Part shown: positions 35,530 to 45,057 of the stretch, piece after piece | Numbering within the stretch: the first letter of the stretch is position 1 | Layout: the number at the start of each line of letters is the position of its first letter | Source of the DNA: Roseiarcus sp963822215 | GTDB taxonomy: Bacteria > Pseudomonadota > Alphaproteobacteria > Rhizobiales > Beijerinckiaceae | Direction: 5' to 3' | Length of the DNA: 64,000 nt | NCBI GenBank assembly: GCA_963822215.1 | Contig: CAWGGX010000004.1 | Span: 1-64,000 of the forward strand | Notes under the pieces: model-generated | Databases searched by the model: none | Seen by the model: only the letters and a program-made list of their open reading frames with translations | Told to the model about the DNA's origin: nothing | Made by a program: the position numbers and the translations under genes

Positions 35530-37545
35530 CACGCGGCCTCCAAGGCCTTGGCCTGCTTGGCTTGCAGCCGCGCCTCACGCGCCTGCCCCGAGGCGATCAG
35601 ATGCGGCACGTCGAGAATCAGCGCGACCGCGCCGTCGCCGAGGATCGTCGCGCCTGAAAAGCTCGGCGCGTCGGCGTGCAGCTTCGACAGCGACTTGATC
35701 ACCGTCTGGTGGCTGCCGATGATCTGGTCGACCACCAACCCGACGCGGACGTCGGCGTTGGCGACGATCACCACCTTCTGGTGCGGATCAGGCTCGCCGC
35801 GCTCGCCGAACAGCTCGCGCAGCCGTAGGAACGGCACCAGCTCGCCGCGGATGTTGAGGAAGCTGCGGCCTCTCGAGCGCGCATCAGCCTCGCTCGACAG
35901 CTCGACGCATTCCTCGACCGCGGTCAGCGGCACGACGTAGCGCGCCTCCGCGACCCGCACCAATAGGCCCTCGATGATCGCCAGGGTCAGCGGCAGACGG
36001 AGGGTGAAGGTCGAACCCTTGCCGACCTGGCTGGCGACGTCGATTGAGCCGCGCATGCCCTCGATCGCCCGCCGCACCACGTCCATGCCGACGCCGCGGC
36101 CCGATAGCGCTGAAACCTGCTGGGCGGTGGAGAAGCCGGGCAGGAAGAGAAGCTGGTGAAGCTCGGCCTCGGAGAGGACGGCGCCGGGCGCGACGAGGCC
36201 GTTTTCCTCGGCCTTGGCCCGGATCTTGGCGAGGTTGAGCCCGCAGCCGTCGTCGGAGACGCTGATCAGCACCTCGGCGCCGGCATGGCGGGCCACCAGA
36301 CGGATATGGCCGAGCGGCCCCTTGCCGGCGGCGCGGCGCGCCTCGGCGCTCTCGAGGCCATGGTCGGCGGCGTTGCGGATGACGTGGATCAGCGGATCGG
36401 CAAGCCGCTCGATCATCGTCTTGTCAAGCTCGGTCTCCTCGCCCTCGGCGATCAGCTCGATCTCCTTGTCGAGATCGCGCGACAGGTCGTGGACGAGGCG
36501 GCGGAAACGGCCGAACAGGGAGCCGATCGGTAGCATGCGGATGCCCATCACCGCGTCGCGCAGCGACGAGGCGAGCCGTTCGATCTCCTCGGCGACGCCC
36601 TTGGCGTTGGCGCCGGCGGCGGCGAGCTGGGTCAGCCTCGCCTGGGCGATCACCAGTTCGCCGACCTGGTCCATCATCTCGTCGAGCCGTTCGGCCTGGA
36701 CGCGGATGGTCGCTGAATTCCTTGGGGCCCTTCTTCGCCGCGCCCTCGGCCGCCAACTCGCCGGCGGCGGGAGGCGGCGCGACGGCCGCGAAGGCGGACG
36801 GGACGGCGGCGACGGCCGGCGGCGCGGCGCCCTCCTCGATGCTGAGTTCCATGTCGCCGGCGACGAAGATGAAGACGTCCTCGATCTCGCTCTTTGGATG
36901 GGCGGTCTCGAGCAGAACGTTCCAGGTGAAGTAGCAGGCGGTCGGATCCATCTCGTCGAGCGGCGGCGTCGCCTCGACGTCGACCGCGACCTGGCAGTCG
37001 CCGAGCGTCCGCAATTCGTCGAGCAGCAGCAGCGGATTGCTGCCGTTGACGAGCACGTCCTTGTGGAAGCGCATGCCGACCCGCCACGCCTTCGGCTCAG
37101 GCGGCGGCGGGGCGGGCGAGGCCGCGGCGGATTCGGGCGTGACGCTGGCGAGCGCCGAGACGGCGCCTGGCCCCTGAACCAACTTGCGCAGGTCCGACAG
37201 AATGCACATGCCGATGACCGCGTTCGCCTCTTCCGGCTTCTCGATCTGCGTGCGCAGAAAGTCCTTGGCGTTGAGCGCGATCGCGATCAGGTCGGGCTCT
37301 GGGGCGGCGTCGCCCTTGCGCACCCGATCGAATGCGCTCTCGAACTCGTGGGCGAACGCGGCGACCTGATCGAAGCCGAACATCGCCCCCGAGCCCTTGA
37401 TGGTGTGCAGGGCGCGAAAGGCGCTGTTGACCAGGTTGCGGTCGTCGGGCGAGCGCTCAAGATCGAGCAGCGCCGCCTCCAATTGTTCGAGCAGTTCGCT
37501 CGCTTCTTGGCGGAAGATTTCGACGGGGTCGGCGTTATCGGTCAT
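35529..37545 (-). pseudogene. cheA: Histidine kinase CheA, split by a frameshift
   Basis: The first frame (37545 to about 36715) encodes the P1 HPt domain with phospho-His47 in FRALHTIKGSGAMFGF, a P2-like region and a Pro/Ala linker to KKGPKE. The second frame encodes P3 from ATIRVQAERLDEMMDQVGEL, P4 ATPase (HVIRNAADHGLE, DDGCGL, GRGVGMDVV) and P5. The change corresponds to one extra base near 36715-36725. The downstream frame has no ribosome-binding site of its own at the join. CheA phosphorylates CheY and CheB. Ancestral length is about 670 residues. Naturally split CheA proteins exist, but the exact join of homologous segments favours an indel, whether real or a sequencing error. Confidence 0.85.
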
Positions 37546-37901
37546 CCGAGCAACTTCTCGTTTACGTCGATCAACTGATCCTGCCTGAACGGCTTGGCGC
37601 GCCAGCTGGTCGCGCCGGCGGCCTTCGCCTGCTGCTTCAAGCCGTCGTCGGACTCGGTGGCTCGCATGTCGATCGGCGCCCCGCGGCAGGGCGGCGTCTG
37701 TCGGAGCGCGCGAATGAAGCGGATCCAGTCCGTTCCTGGCATGTCGAGGTCGGCGACGACCATGTGGGTCGCGCGACTGCGCGCCGCCTCAATGCCTACG
37801 TTCCCGTCGCCGGCAACGGCCGCGCCGCAGCCGACGCCGCCCAGCACTTCCTTGAGCACGCGCCGAATGCTCAGCGAGTCGACTGCAAGCATCGTTTTCA
37901 T
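37542..37901 (-). CDS. CheY-like receiver with degenerate active site
   Basis: 119 residues. Overlaps cheA (ATGA) and the STAS gene (ATGA). It aligns along its length with the CheY at 38800 (FIRALRQ, SDDGLKQQAKAAGAT, KPF). Where CheY has VDDSPS this has VDSLS, losing one acidic metal ligand; where CheY has FLTTQ this has MRATE, replacing the switch Thr by Ala. The phospho-acceptor Asp (ADLDMPG) and Lys (AKPF) remain. It may be a pseudo-receiver that binds without normal phosphorylation, or a decaying paralogue. Confidence 0.88.
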   Translation of the reverse strand: MKTMLAVDSLSIRRVLKEVLGGVGCGAAVAGDGNVGIEAARSRATHMVVADLDMPGTDWIRFIRALRQTPPCRGAPIDMRATESDDGLKQQAKAAGATSWRAKPFRQDQLIDVNEKLLG

Positions 37902-38251
37902 AGGCCGCCGCCAGCGCGCGAGGCGAAGATCTCGGCCAGCGACGTCGCCTCCGGTGGCGGCGCGAAGCCGCAACGCCGCAGCGCGTCGCTGAGAGCCGCT
38001 TGCGGCGGCGAAGCCAGCGCCGCCGTCTTGTGACACCGCGCCGCCGCCTGATCGGCCGCGACGAGGATCTGCAGAAACGAAATGTCGACCTCGGTCACGT
38101 CGGAACAGTCGAGCACAAGACGCTTGCATCCGTTGAGCGCCTTGCTCAAAGTCTGATGAACCTCCTCTCCCACGGGCGTCGTCAGGCTCCCGCTGAGTTT
38201 CACCGTGGTGTGTTCCTTCGACGCGTCGTGATCGAAGATCAGACTAGGCAC
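37898..38251 (-). CDS. STAS-domain protein of the chemotaxis operon
   Basis: 117 residues from GTG 38251, chosen because GGGGAG lies about 10 nt upstream. STAS features: VKLSGSLTTPVGEEVHQTL, LVLDCSDVTEVDISFLQILVAAD (the position of the phosphorylatable Ser in SpoIIAA-like proteins is followed by ISFLQ). First gene of the minus-strand che operon, overlapping the CheY-like gene by 4 nt. STAS genes head several alphaproteobacterial che operons; function in signalling is not established. Confidence 0.88.
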   Translation of the reverse strand: MPSLIFDHDASKEHTTVKLSGSLTTPVGEEVHQTLSKALNGCKRLVLDCSDVTEVDISFLQILVAADQAAARCHKTAALASPPQAALSDALRRCGFAPPPEATSLAEIFASRAGGGL

Positions 38252-38799
38252 GCAGCAGCTCCCCTTCTTCGACGCGTGGCGTCGAGGCGCCCCGCCGGCC
38301 TTCGTGGCGCGCGAGAGCTGCGCCAACTCAACCAGCGATCGGATACGATTCTTGCCCCTTGCGAGACGAGATTGCTTTCAGATGGATCCGGGATGTCAAC
38401 TCTGAGTCGACGCGACGAAGAACGGCTTCATGCCTTCGTAGGCTCGGCGAGGAGCGCGACAATTCGTCGTCAGTGACCATCTCCGTGATTTGCTATCCGA
38501 CGGTTAATGAGCGAGCCAGGGGGACGAGGGTCGCAGCTGGTCGCGCAATGGCTCGCCTCGAAACGGTTTCTTCAGGCTTTTGATACTACCTACGCTTCAG
38601 CAAAGCCCCTTATCTAGCAGGAGGTGTCGCATGGGCGCTTCGCCAGCCTCTGCCGTGGCGCTCTTGCGGCGGCCTCATCTAAGCCGCGCGTCGCTCGGCC
38701 GAGCGGTCCGCTCGAGGCAGTGTTGCGTTGCTGAGATTTCCGCGTCGCCGGGTCGGCGAAGAATTATTCCGGCTACATCCCTCCAGGTGTGATCTCTCG
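38252..38799. other. Divergent intergenic region of the chemotaxis locus
   Basis: 548 bases between the STAS gene (minus) and cheY (plus). It must hold both promoters. No reading frame with a recognisable domain and no clear sigma-70 or sigma-28 box was found. Confidence 0.45.
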
Positions 38800-39162
38800 A
38801 TGAAGACCGTACTGACAGTCGATGATTCCCCGAGCGTTCGCCAGATGGTTCAACTCGCGCTTTCCAACGCCGGTTACGCCGTCGTAGAGGCTGGGGACGG
38901 GGTGCAAGGACTGACGGTCTCCAAGCGGCAGCCGGTGAACCTCATTATCACTGACCTCAACATGCCGAATATGGACGGCTTGGAATTTATCCGCTCGCTG
39001 CGTCAACTGTCGGCCTATCGCGGCGTGCCGATCGTGTTTCTGACCACCCAATCCGACGACGGCCTGAAAAGCCAGGCGAAGGCCGCCGGCGCCACCGGCT
39101 GGATCACCAAGCCGTTCAAACCGGAGCAATTGCTGGCCGTCGCAAAGAAGTTGCTCGGATGA
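38800..39162 (+). CDS. cheY: Chemotaxis response regulator CheY
   Basis: 120 residues, canonical: acidic pair in VLTVDDSPSVRQ, phospho-Asp in LIITDLNMPNMDG, switch Thr in IVFLTTQSDDG and Lys in WITKPFKPEQL. ATG 38800 is preceded by a weak CCAGGTG. Transcribed away from the main che operon and followed after 86 nt by the 602-residue coiled-coil protein, a likely partner. Confidence 0.97.
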   Translation: MKTVLTVDDSPSVRQMVQLALSNAGYAVVEAGDGVQGLTVSKRQPVNLIITDLNMPNMDGLEFIRSLRQLSAYRGVPIVFLTTQSDDGLKSQAKAAGATGWITKPFKPEQLLAVAKKLLG

Positions 39163-39248
39163 GCGCGAATGCCGATCCGGCATGCGCTTGGCGCTCGGCG
39201 GAGCCATGAAAGCCGCGTCTCTTTCCGCCAGTTGCTTCGAGATCCTGC

Positions 39249-41057
39249 ATGCTCGCGCTCAGACTTGAAGACCCGACGCCGCCGCCCGTCGATTCGCTAA
39301 GCCGCGCGGACGTGCGGGCGCTCGCCGAAGAATTCGAAACCCAGGCCGCGGCGCTGGGCGAGACATTCTCGCGCTTCGAGCAGGCGTGCCTCGATGTCGG
39401 CGCGCGGCTTGGCGAAGCCGTTCCCGGCCTGGAGAATCTGGCGACGATGTTCGATGCGCTTTCGGGCGCGCTCGAAAGCGGCGGCATCGTCAAGGCCTGT
39501 GTGGATTTGGCGACGACGTCGGCCGATCTCACGCAAGCGGCGGGGGACTTGACTGAAGAAGGGTGCGCACTCGTCGATCTCGTCGGCGCCAGCAAACAGA
39601 TCGGCGCGCATATCGACGAGTTGTTCGATTGTATCCAGACGATATCAGCGGTGGTGTCCCTGTTGAAGATCGAATCGGCGTCGATCCGGGAACACCGAGA
39701 CGACATGGCCGCCTTCACCAACCGGCTACACGATCTCGCCGAGAATGCGCGCCACGCGCTTTCGGAGTATCGCGATACGCACCGCAAGCTCGACGAGGTC
39801 CTGCGCGCCGCGACGGAGGCGCAAGCTGCCTTCCAGCGCAGCCATCGCGGGAGTCTCGAAGCGATCGCCGCCGAGATTCGTTCGGGCCTTGCCGCCGTCG
39901 ACGAGCGGCGGAAACGCACCGCCGGGGCGCTGCACGAAGTCGGCGCGCGCACGCGGGAAATAGGCGATCGGATCGGTCAATGCGTGTTCTCGTTGCAAGT
40001 CGGCGACAGCACGCGCCAGCGCGTCGAACATGCCCAAGCCGCGCTGCATTTCTGGCGCGATCTCGCGGAGGGCAGGGCGTCGGGTCGGGTCGACGACGAG
40101 GCCCGCGAGCTGTTCGCCTTGCAGGGCGAAGAGTTCACGACGCGGCTTTGCCGGTTGCAGGCGCGCCAACTCGAAGGCGCCTACGGCGAGTTCCGTAGTG
40201 AGATGGAGTCGATTTCGCAGACCTTGCCGTTGCTGGCGCACGAAGCCGGCGCTCTGGCCGGTTACGAGCGCGAATTGTTTGGCGCCGACGGATCCGATGC
40301 GGGCTCGTTCCTTGAGACGCTCGAAAAGAAGCTTGCGGCGGCGCGCGACATGGTCGAAGCCTGCCGGTGCGCCCGCGCCGTCGTCGACAATGCCGCGAGC
40401 ACCGTCGTCATGACGATGGACGACCTTCGACGACGCACTCACGGCTTACTGGAGATTGTCGTCGACGTCACGATCATAGGCACCAACGCGCTGCTGAGGT
40501 CAAAGCGGTTGGGCGACCGCGGCAAGGGCATCAGCCTCATCGCTCAGGAATTACGGGCCAACGGCGAGCAGATCGGCAAGGGCATCCAGTCGCTGCCTTT
40601 GGCGCTCGATCGCGTTGTCGGCAATGTCAAGCGTTTAGCGCAGGCGGGCCAACATCTGGAGTCGGGGCGGTTGGCCGAACTGGACGAACGCATGAGTTCA
40701 GCGATCGGCGCTTTCGCCGCAAATGGCCAGCAAACGTCAGAGGCGCTGGCAAGGCTCGAGAACGAAGGCCGCGGTGTTCACGCTGTGCTCGATCAAGCCT
40801 CCGCCGCGCTCGCCGGACATCAGGATACCGGCCCGACCTTGATCGCCGCCGCCGAGGCGATGGACGAAATCGCCGAGCGGTTGGGCGAAGCCGGAGATTC
40901 GAGCGAGATCGACCTTACCCTCGACCGATGCCTGTGGCCGGTGTATACGATGGCGAGCGAATGGCGCATCCATGAGGGGTTCACCGGACGCGACGCCAAG
41001 GCGAGCCAAGCGGTTGCGTCTTCGTCGGGCGAAATCGCGGACGCCTTCATGCTCTGA
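39249..41057 (+). CDS. Chemotaxis-associated coiled-coil protein with CheZ-like motif
   Basis: 602 residues, soluble, mostly helical. Two features stand out. At 249-261, LQVGDSTRQRVEH contains D253-x-T-x-Q257, the spacing of the catalytic D-x-x-x-Q of the phosphatase CheZ. At about 411-436, GTNALLRSKRLGDRGKG and then ISLIAQELR resemble an MCP signalling hairpin (ALNA..EAARAGE.GRGF, VA.EVR) with altered residues. Co-directional with cheY. I infer a role as CheY-P phosphatase or accessory scaffold. Similar proteins are often auto-annotated as MCPs, but there are no TM, HAMP or intact tip sequences. Confidence 0.7.
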   Translation: MLALRLEDPTPPPVDSLSRADVRALAEEFETQAAALGETFSRFEQACLDVGARLGEAVPGLENLATMFDALSGALESGGIVKACVDLATTSADLTQAAGDLTEEGCALVDLVGASKQIGAHIDELFDCIQTISAVVSLLKIESASIREHRDDMAAFTNRLHDLAENARHALSEYRDTHRKLDEVLRAATEAQAAFQRSHRGSLEAIAAEIRSGLAAVDERRKRTAGALHEVGARTREIGDRIGQCVFSLQVGDSTRQRVEHAQAALHFWRDLAEGRASGRVDDEARELFALQGEEFTTRLCRLQARQLEGAYGEFRSEMESISQTLPLLAHEAGALAGYERELFGADGSDAGSFLETLEKKLAAARDMVEACRCARAVVDNAASTVVMTMDDLRRRTHGLLEIVVDVTIIGTNALLRSKRLGDRGKGISLIAQELRANGEQIGKGIQSLPLALDRVVGNVKRLAQAGQHLESGRLAELDERMSSAIGAFAANGQQTSEALARLENEGRGVHAVLDQASAALAGHQDTGPTLIAAAEAMDEIAERLGEAGDSSEIDLTLDRCLWPVYTMASEWRIHEGFTGRDAKASQAVASSSGEIADAFML

Positions 41058-41064
41058 TCTTTCG

Positions 41065-41822
41065 CTACGCGTTCCACAGCGGCAAAATGTCATCTGCGAG
41101 AGAGGCGTAATCGGCGGCCCCGCGGGAATGCGGTTTGTAGTCGCGCACCGCCGAACCGGCCCCGAAAGCCTCAACCAGCGCGATGTCGACGCGAATGCCG
41201 TGAAATGACCGGTTGCGGCCAGATTCGCCGAGCAGCTTTTCGTGCGCCCGATGTTGGAGATTGACGCGCAAGTCGATCTGGTTTGGCACGACTGCGAACT
41301 CGGCCAGGCTGCGATTGAGCATCGTCGTGACCTTCAACAAAACTCGCGAAAAGCGCGCCACGTCGTCGTAGGCGAGATGTTGCAATTGGGTGGGAATGAG
41401 AAGGCTGTCGGGGCGGCGCGCGCCGAAACCGTGACGACGTCACTGGCTGGCGCAGTGTCGATAACGATGTCGTCGTAGCGCTCCGCCAGCGGCTTTATCG
41501 CCCGCGCGAAGCGTAGCGGGTCGTTGACGGAATCGTGGATCTGGAACTCGCGCTCGGGCAGCAAAACGTCGATGCTGCGTGCATCGCCTGAACGGATTGC
41601 CGGCTCGAGGTTGCAGCGCATCTCTCGAAAAACAGCGTCTGCGCCGAGACCATCGAGTCCAGCGACGATGCCAAGGCTGAGGCTCGCATACGCCTGCGTG
41701 TCGAGATCGACGACGACCACACGGCGACCGCGATCGCCGAGTTCGGCCGCCACGTTCACCGCCGTCGTCGTCTTTCCGACGCCGCCCTTGCGATTGGCTA
41801 CACAGATCACCCACGCCGTCAT
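41065..41822 (-). pseudogene. ParA/MinD-type ATPase, frameshifted
   Basis: First frame (from 41822) has the deviant Walker A NRKGGVGKTTTAVNVAAELG and Walker B VVVVDLDTQAYASLSLG, IVIDTAPASD. After VTVSAR the homologous sequence continues in another frame (PDSLLIPTQLQHLAYDDVARFSRVL) to the stop at 41065, implying loss of one base in the GC run near 41410-41420. The 3' end is 7 nt from the convergent coiled-coil chemotaxis gene. ParA homologues position chemoreceptor arrays in Rhodobacter (PpfA) and Vibrio (ParC), so a role in placing the soluble receptor is plausible; a plasmid-type partition role is not favoured because no ParB or parS is seen. Confidence 0.8.
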
Positions 41823-42335
41823 GTTCCGCTCGCCGCGTCGGGCAGGTTCCCGGCCTTCAAAATTGCGACGCGGAATCGTGGAAAACCCGGACTTCAGTTT
41901 AGTCTCCCGAGCCTTGCGCGGAGGTGGAAGCTGGCCCGCTGAAGTGTCTTCGAGAGCACGACACGCGAGGTGATCCTGCTCACCAAATCCGAATAAGCCA
42001 GCCGCAGAGCGTGAGGCTCTCGGGGGACGCCGGATCTAGGCCACTTCCGGCCTTCGGGGGCTCCTCAAGCCGACCAATTGAGCAGCGGCGGAGGGAAATG
42101 GTCGCAACGGGATGGTCACCCCTGTGCTATGGGCAGCCGTCCCCTTCCGCGATCGACAGGCAACGGCATTAAAAGGACGGTTATTGCCCCTTCGCCAAGC
42201 CCTCCCGTAAAGGCCGTTTCGTGCGCAATTCCGCCTTCATACGGAAGGGCGCGACACGTCGAAAGCACGTGTCTGCAGCCTGATGCTTCGACAACCGTTT
42301 ATCGTGCGACCGAACCGAGTTTGCGTTCACAGTCC
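41823..42335. other. Unassigned region at the start of the mobile zone
   Basis: 513 bases. No conserved protein, tRNA or repeat recognised. It separates the chemotaxis locus from a chain of recombinase remnants, so an element boundary may lie here, but I could not identify attachment-site repeats. Confidence 0.4.
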
Positions 42336-42641
42336 CTACGCTCCGCGCATGACCTCTGCCTTTGCGAGGTCGCTCTGAACCCGGTAGACGACCCGCCGCG
42401 AAACGCCGACGGCCCGCGCAATGGCGCTCGGGTTGGCGTCCCGGGCGAGCATGTCGCGGATCGTGTCCAGTGGAGCGCGATTGAAGCTCGGCTTGCGTCC
42501 GCGATAGCTTTGCGACTCGGTGGCCCGCACGTGGGCAATTCCGGCCCTCTGAGCCTCCTTCGTGGCTTCGGTCTGCGCCTCTCTGCCGTCGCGGCCATGA
42601 ACCCGACCAGCGTCTCTGACGGCCTTCTGGATAGGGGCGCC
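42336..42641 (-). pseudogene. C-terminal remnant of a serine recombinase (resolvase/invertase)
   Basis: The frame encodes EATKEAQRAGIAHVRATES, YRGRKPSFNRAPLDTIRDML and a Hin-type HTH (ANPSAIARAVGVSRRVVYRVQ), the DNA-binding tail of the resolvase family. The catalytic N-terminal domain is absent: upstream the frame meets a TGA, and a short neighbouring-frame piece (LVGFMAATAE) suggests a frameshift there too. Confidence 0.75.
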
Positions 42642-42818
42642 AAGCCGCCTTCACGCAAGCCGATTTGACGCGAGTCCTACGGGCTGCGGAGCGGGCCGGG
42701 CAATGGCGAATCGAGATTGAGAAGGATGGCGTAGTCGTTCGGCTGACGAAGGCGCCTATGGACGGCCTGACCGGAGCCCCCTTTGCACGCGGCCTCCCAT
42801 TGGTCCCATAGTGCCACC

Positions 42819-44117
42819 ATGCCGCGAAAACTTTCCGCGCACCTTCACCGTGAAATCAATCGCGATAGGACGCCCGTCTGGTACTATAGGCGAGGCCACG
42901 GGCCGCGCATTCGTGTTCCGGGTGAGTTCGGTTCGGTCGAGTTCCGGGCCGCCTATGAGGCGGCCCGCAAGGGCAAAGGGAGGCGGGCTCGCTCCAAAGG
43001 TCCGACGCACGGGACATTCGCTTGGGCCGTCGAACAATATCGGGTATCGCAGGGCTGGCGCGCCCTGAGTCTGACGACGCGACGCCAGCGCGAAAACATC
43101 CTCAAGGGAATCGTGAAGGCGCTTGGCGAAACGCGCCTCTCGCAATGGAAGCGCGGCGATGTTGTCGCCGGCCGCGACAAGCGAAGCGCCACGCCAGCGG
43201 CAGCCCGTCACTTCGTCGACACGCTGCGCGGCCTGTTCACTTGGGCGCTTGAAGCGAGACACGTCGCCTCGGTCCCCCAGAGGGCGTGAAGGTGGCGCTT
43301 TCGAAGTCCGAGGGCTTCGCCGTTTGGACTGACGCGGACGTGGCTGCCTGCCGAGCCCGTTGGCCCCTTGGCACGCGCCGACGGCTTGCGTTCGAAGTCT
43401 TGCGGGAGACGGGCTTGCGGCGCGGCGCGGCGACGCGGCCGGACTCAGCGTTGCCCATATCCGTGACGGCGTGATTCGGCTGCCAACAGAAAAGACCGGC
43501 GAGCGAGTCGCCATCGCTGTTTCCGAGACGCTGGCCAGGGCGATCGAGGCCGGGCCGTGCGGCTCGCTTGTGATCATCGCCGGCGAGGCCGGAAGGCCGA
43601 TGAGCAAGGAGGGCTTCGGCAATCTGTTTCGCGAGTGGTGCAATGCGGCTGGCCTCAAGGGGGATCGGCTCACGGACTGCGCAAGGCCGCCGCGACGGTC
43701 GACGCTTTGGCCGGATGGTCCGACGCCGAGCTTGATGCAAAGTTCGGATGGACAGGTCGGAAAATGGCCTCGCGCTACACCCGCGCCGCGAGCCGTGAGC
43801 GCCTGTCTTTGGCGGCGGCAGAGCGGACGAAAGCGAGAACAGAAAGTCCTACGCCTTCGGAACGGGTGCGGGCGGAACCGTCTAAAAGCTCAGTAATTTC
43901 AATAGGCGAGTCAAAAAGATGGTCGACCGGCAGGACGCGAACCGCCGGAAATACATCGTTGAAAATCAGAGACTTATTCGTCTGTCACGTGACCATGTTA
44001 TGCGGTTTGTTATGCGCCTTCAAGTTCCTCGTTCGCGCCCCAGCAATTCTAAAAGTTGATGCATTTTTCGGATTGAACGAAGCCGCTATCGCGGCGGAAG
44101 CGGAAGCGAGCGGATGA
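42819..44117 (+). pseudogene. Phage-type tyrosine integrase, multiply frameshifted
   Basis: Consecutive pieces in three frames: MPRKLSAHLHREINRDRTPVWYYRR with core-binding domain to RHVASVPQRA (stop 43287); then FAVWTDADVAACRARWPLGTRRRLAFEVLRETGLRRG; then DAAGLSVAHIRDGVIRLPTEKTG to FREWCNAAGL; then HGLRKAAATV (His-x-x-Arg) and GWTGRKMASRYTRA (Tyr). At least three indels separate them. Together they match the P4/Rhizobiales prophage integrase pattern. It is a dead remnant of an integrated element; no adjacent tRNA attachment site was found. Confidence 0.85.
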
Positions 44118-44194
44118 TCGGCGGGATGGAGTGAATGTCCTCCTGCCTGAGAGGATGAGGTGTTCAGTAGCCCCCTCTCAGGCAGGAGTTTCAG

Positions 44195-45054
44195 ATGGCC
44201 GAGATGAGCCCTCTGCGTCGCGGGATGGTCGAGGACATGACGATCCGCAATCTGTCGCCGGCGACCCAGCAATCGTACATCCACGCGGTTTCGAAGTTCA
44301 GCCGATATTTCGGCCATTCGCCGGATCGGCTCGGGTTGGAAGACGTCCGCGCCTACCAGGTGCATTTGATCTCGAAAGGGATCTCCTGGGCGTCGCTCAA
44401 TCAGGTCGTGTGCGCGCTGCGTTTCTTCTACGGGGTGACGCTCGGCGACGAGGCGATCCCGGAGCGGATCGCCTACGCCCGCGAGCCGCGCAAGCTGCCG
44501 GCCGTGTTGAGCGCCGGCGAAGTCGTCGCTTTCTTGAAGCCGTCTCGAGCCTCAAGGCTCGGGTCGCGCTGACCACCGCCTATGCCGCAGGCTTGCGGGT
44601 GTCAGAGGTCGTCGGCCTGAAGGCGCCCGACATCGACAGCGACCGCATGGTCATCCGGGTCGAATGCGGCAAGGGCGGCAAGGAGCGCTACGTCATGTTG
44701 TCCGAGCAATTGCTCGGCATCCTGCGCAGCTACTGGCGTCTCGCGCATCCCGAACGGTTTTTGTTCCCGGGTCGCGACAAGCACAGGCCGATCGAGCCGA
44801 CGGTCCTGCACGCCGCCTGCCGTTCGGCGCGCGTCGCGGCCGGCATCGACAAGCGCGTGAGCGTGCACGTTCTGCGCCACAGCTTCGCGACCCATCTCCT
44901 GGAGAGCGGCGTCGACATTCGCATCATCCAGGTCTTGCTCGGACACGAGAATCTGTCGACGACGGCGCGCTACACGCACGTGTCATCGCAGGTGATCGCC
45001 AGGACTGAGAGCCCTCTCGACCGGCTCTCGCTGCAGGTGACGCCGCCGGAGTAG
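44195..45054 (+). pseudogene. Tyrosine recombinase of the IS91-like module, frameshifted
   Basis: ATG 44195 with AGGAG upstream (inside the hairpin arm). The first frame runs MAEMSPLRRGMVEDMTIRN to AGEVVAFL; the remainder EAVSSLKARVALTTAYAAGLRVSEV, HVLRHSFATHLLE and LLGHENLSTTARYTHV follows in another frame to TAG 45054. Restoring one T in the run at about 44532-44535 (CTTTCTTG to CTTTTCTTG) makes a single protein of about 287 residues with all catalytic residues. A homopolymer sequencing error or a real mutation is equally possible. Confidence 0.88.
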
Positions 45055-45057
45055 CCG

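Noticed and set aside
37898..38251. STAS gene starting upstream at 38326
   Set aside because: The extra N-terminal residues are low-complexity, whereas GTG 38251 has a good GGGGAG ribosome-binding site and starts right at the STAS fold.
41065..41822. ParA considered as evidence of an integrated plasmid partition system
   Set aside because: No ParB-like gene or repeated parS-like sites beside it, and its position is tied to the chemotaxis locus.
42540..42820. tRNA attachment site for the broken integrase
   Set aside because: I searched by eye for a tRNA or T-arm-like sequence near both ends of the integrase and found none convincing.
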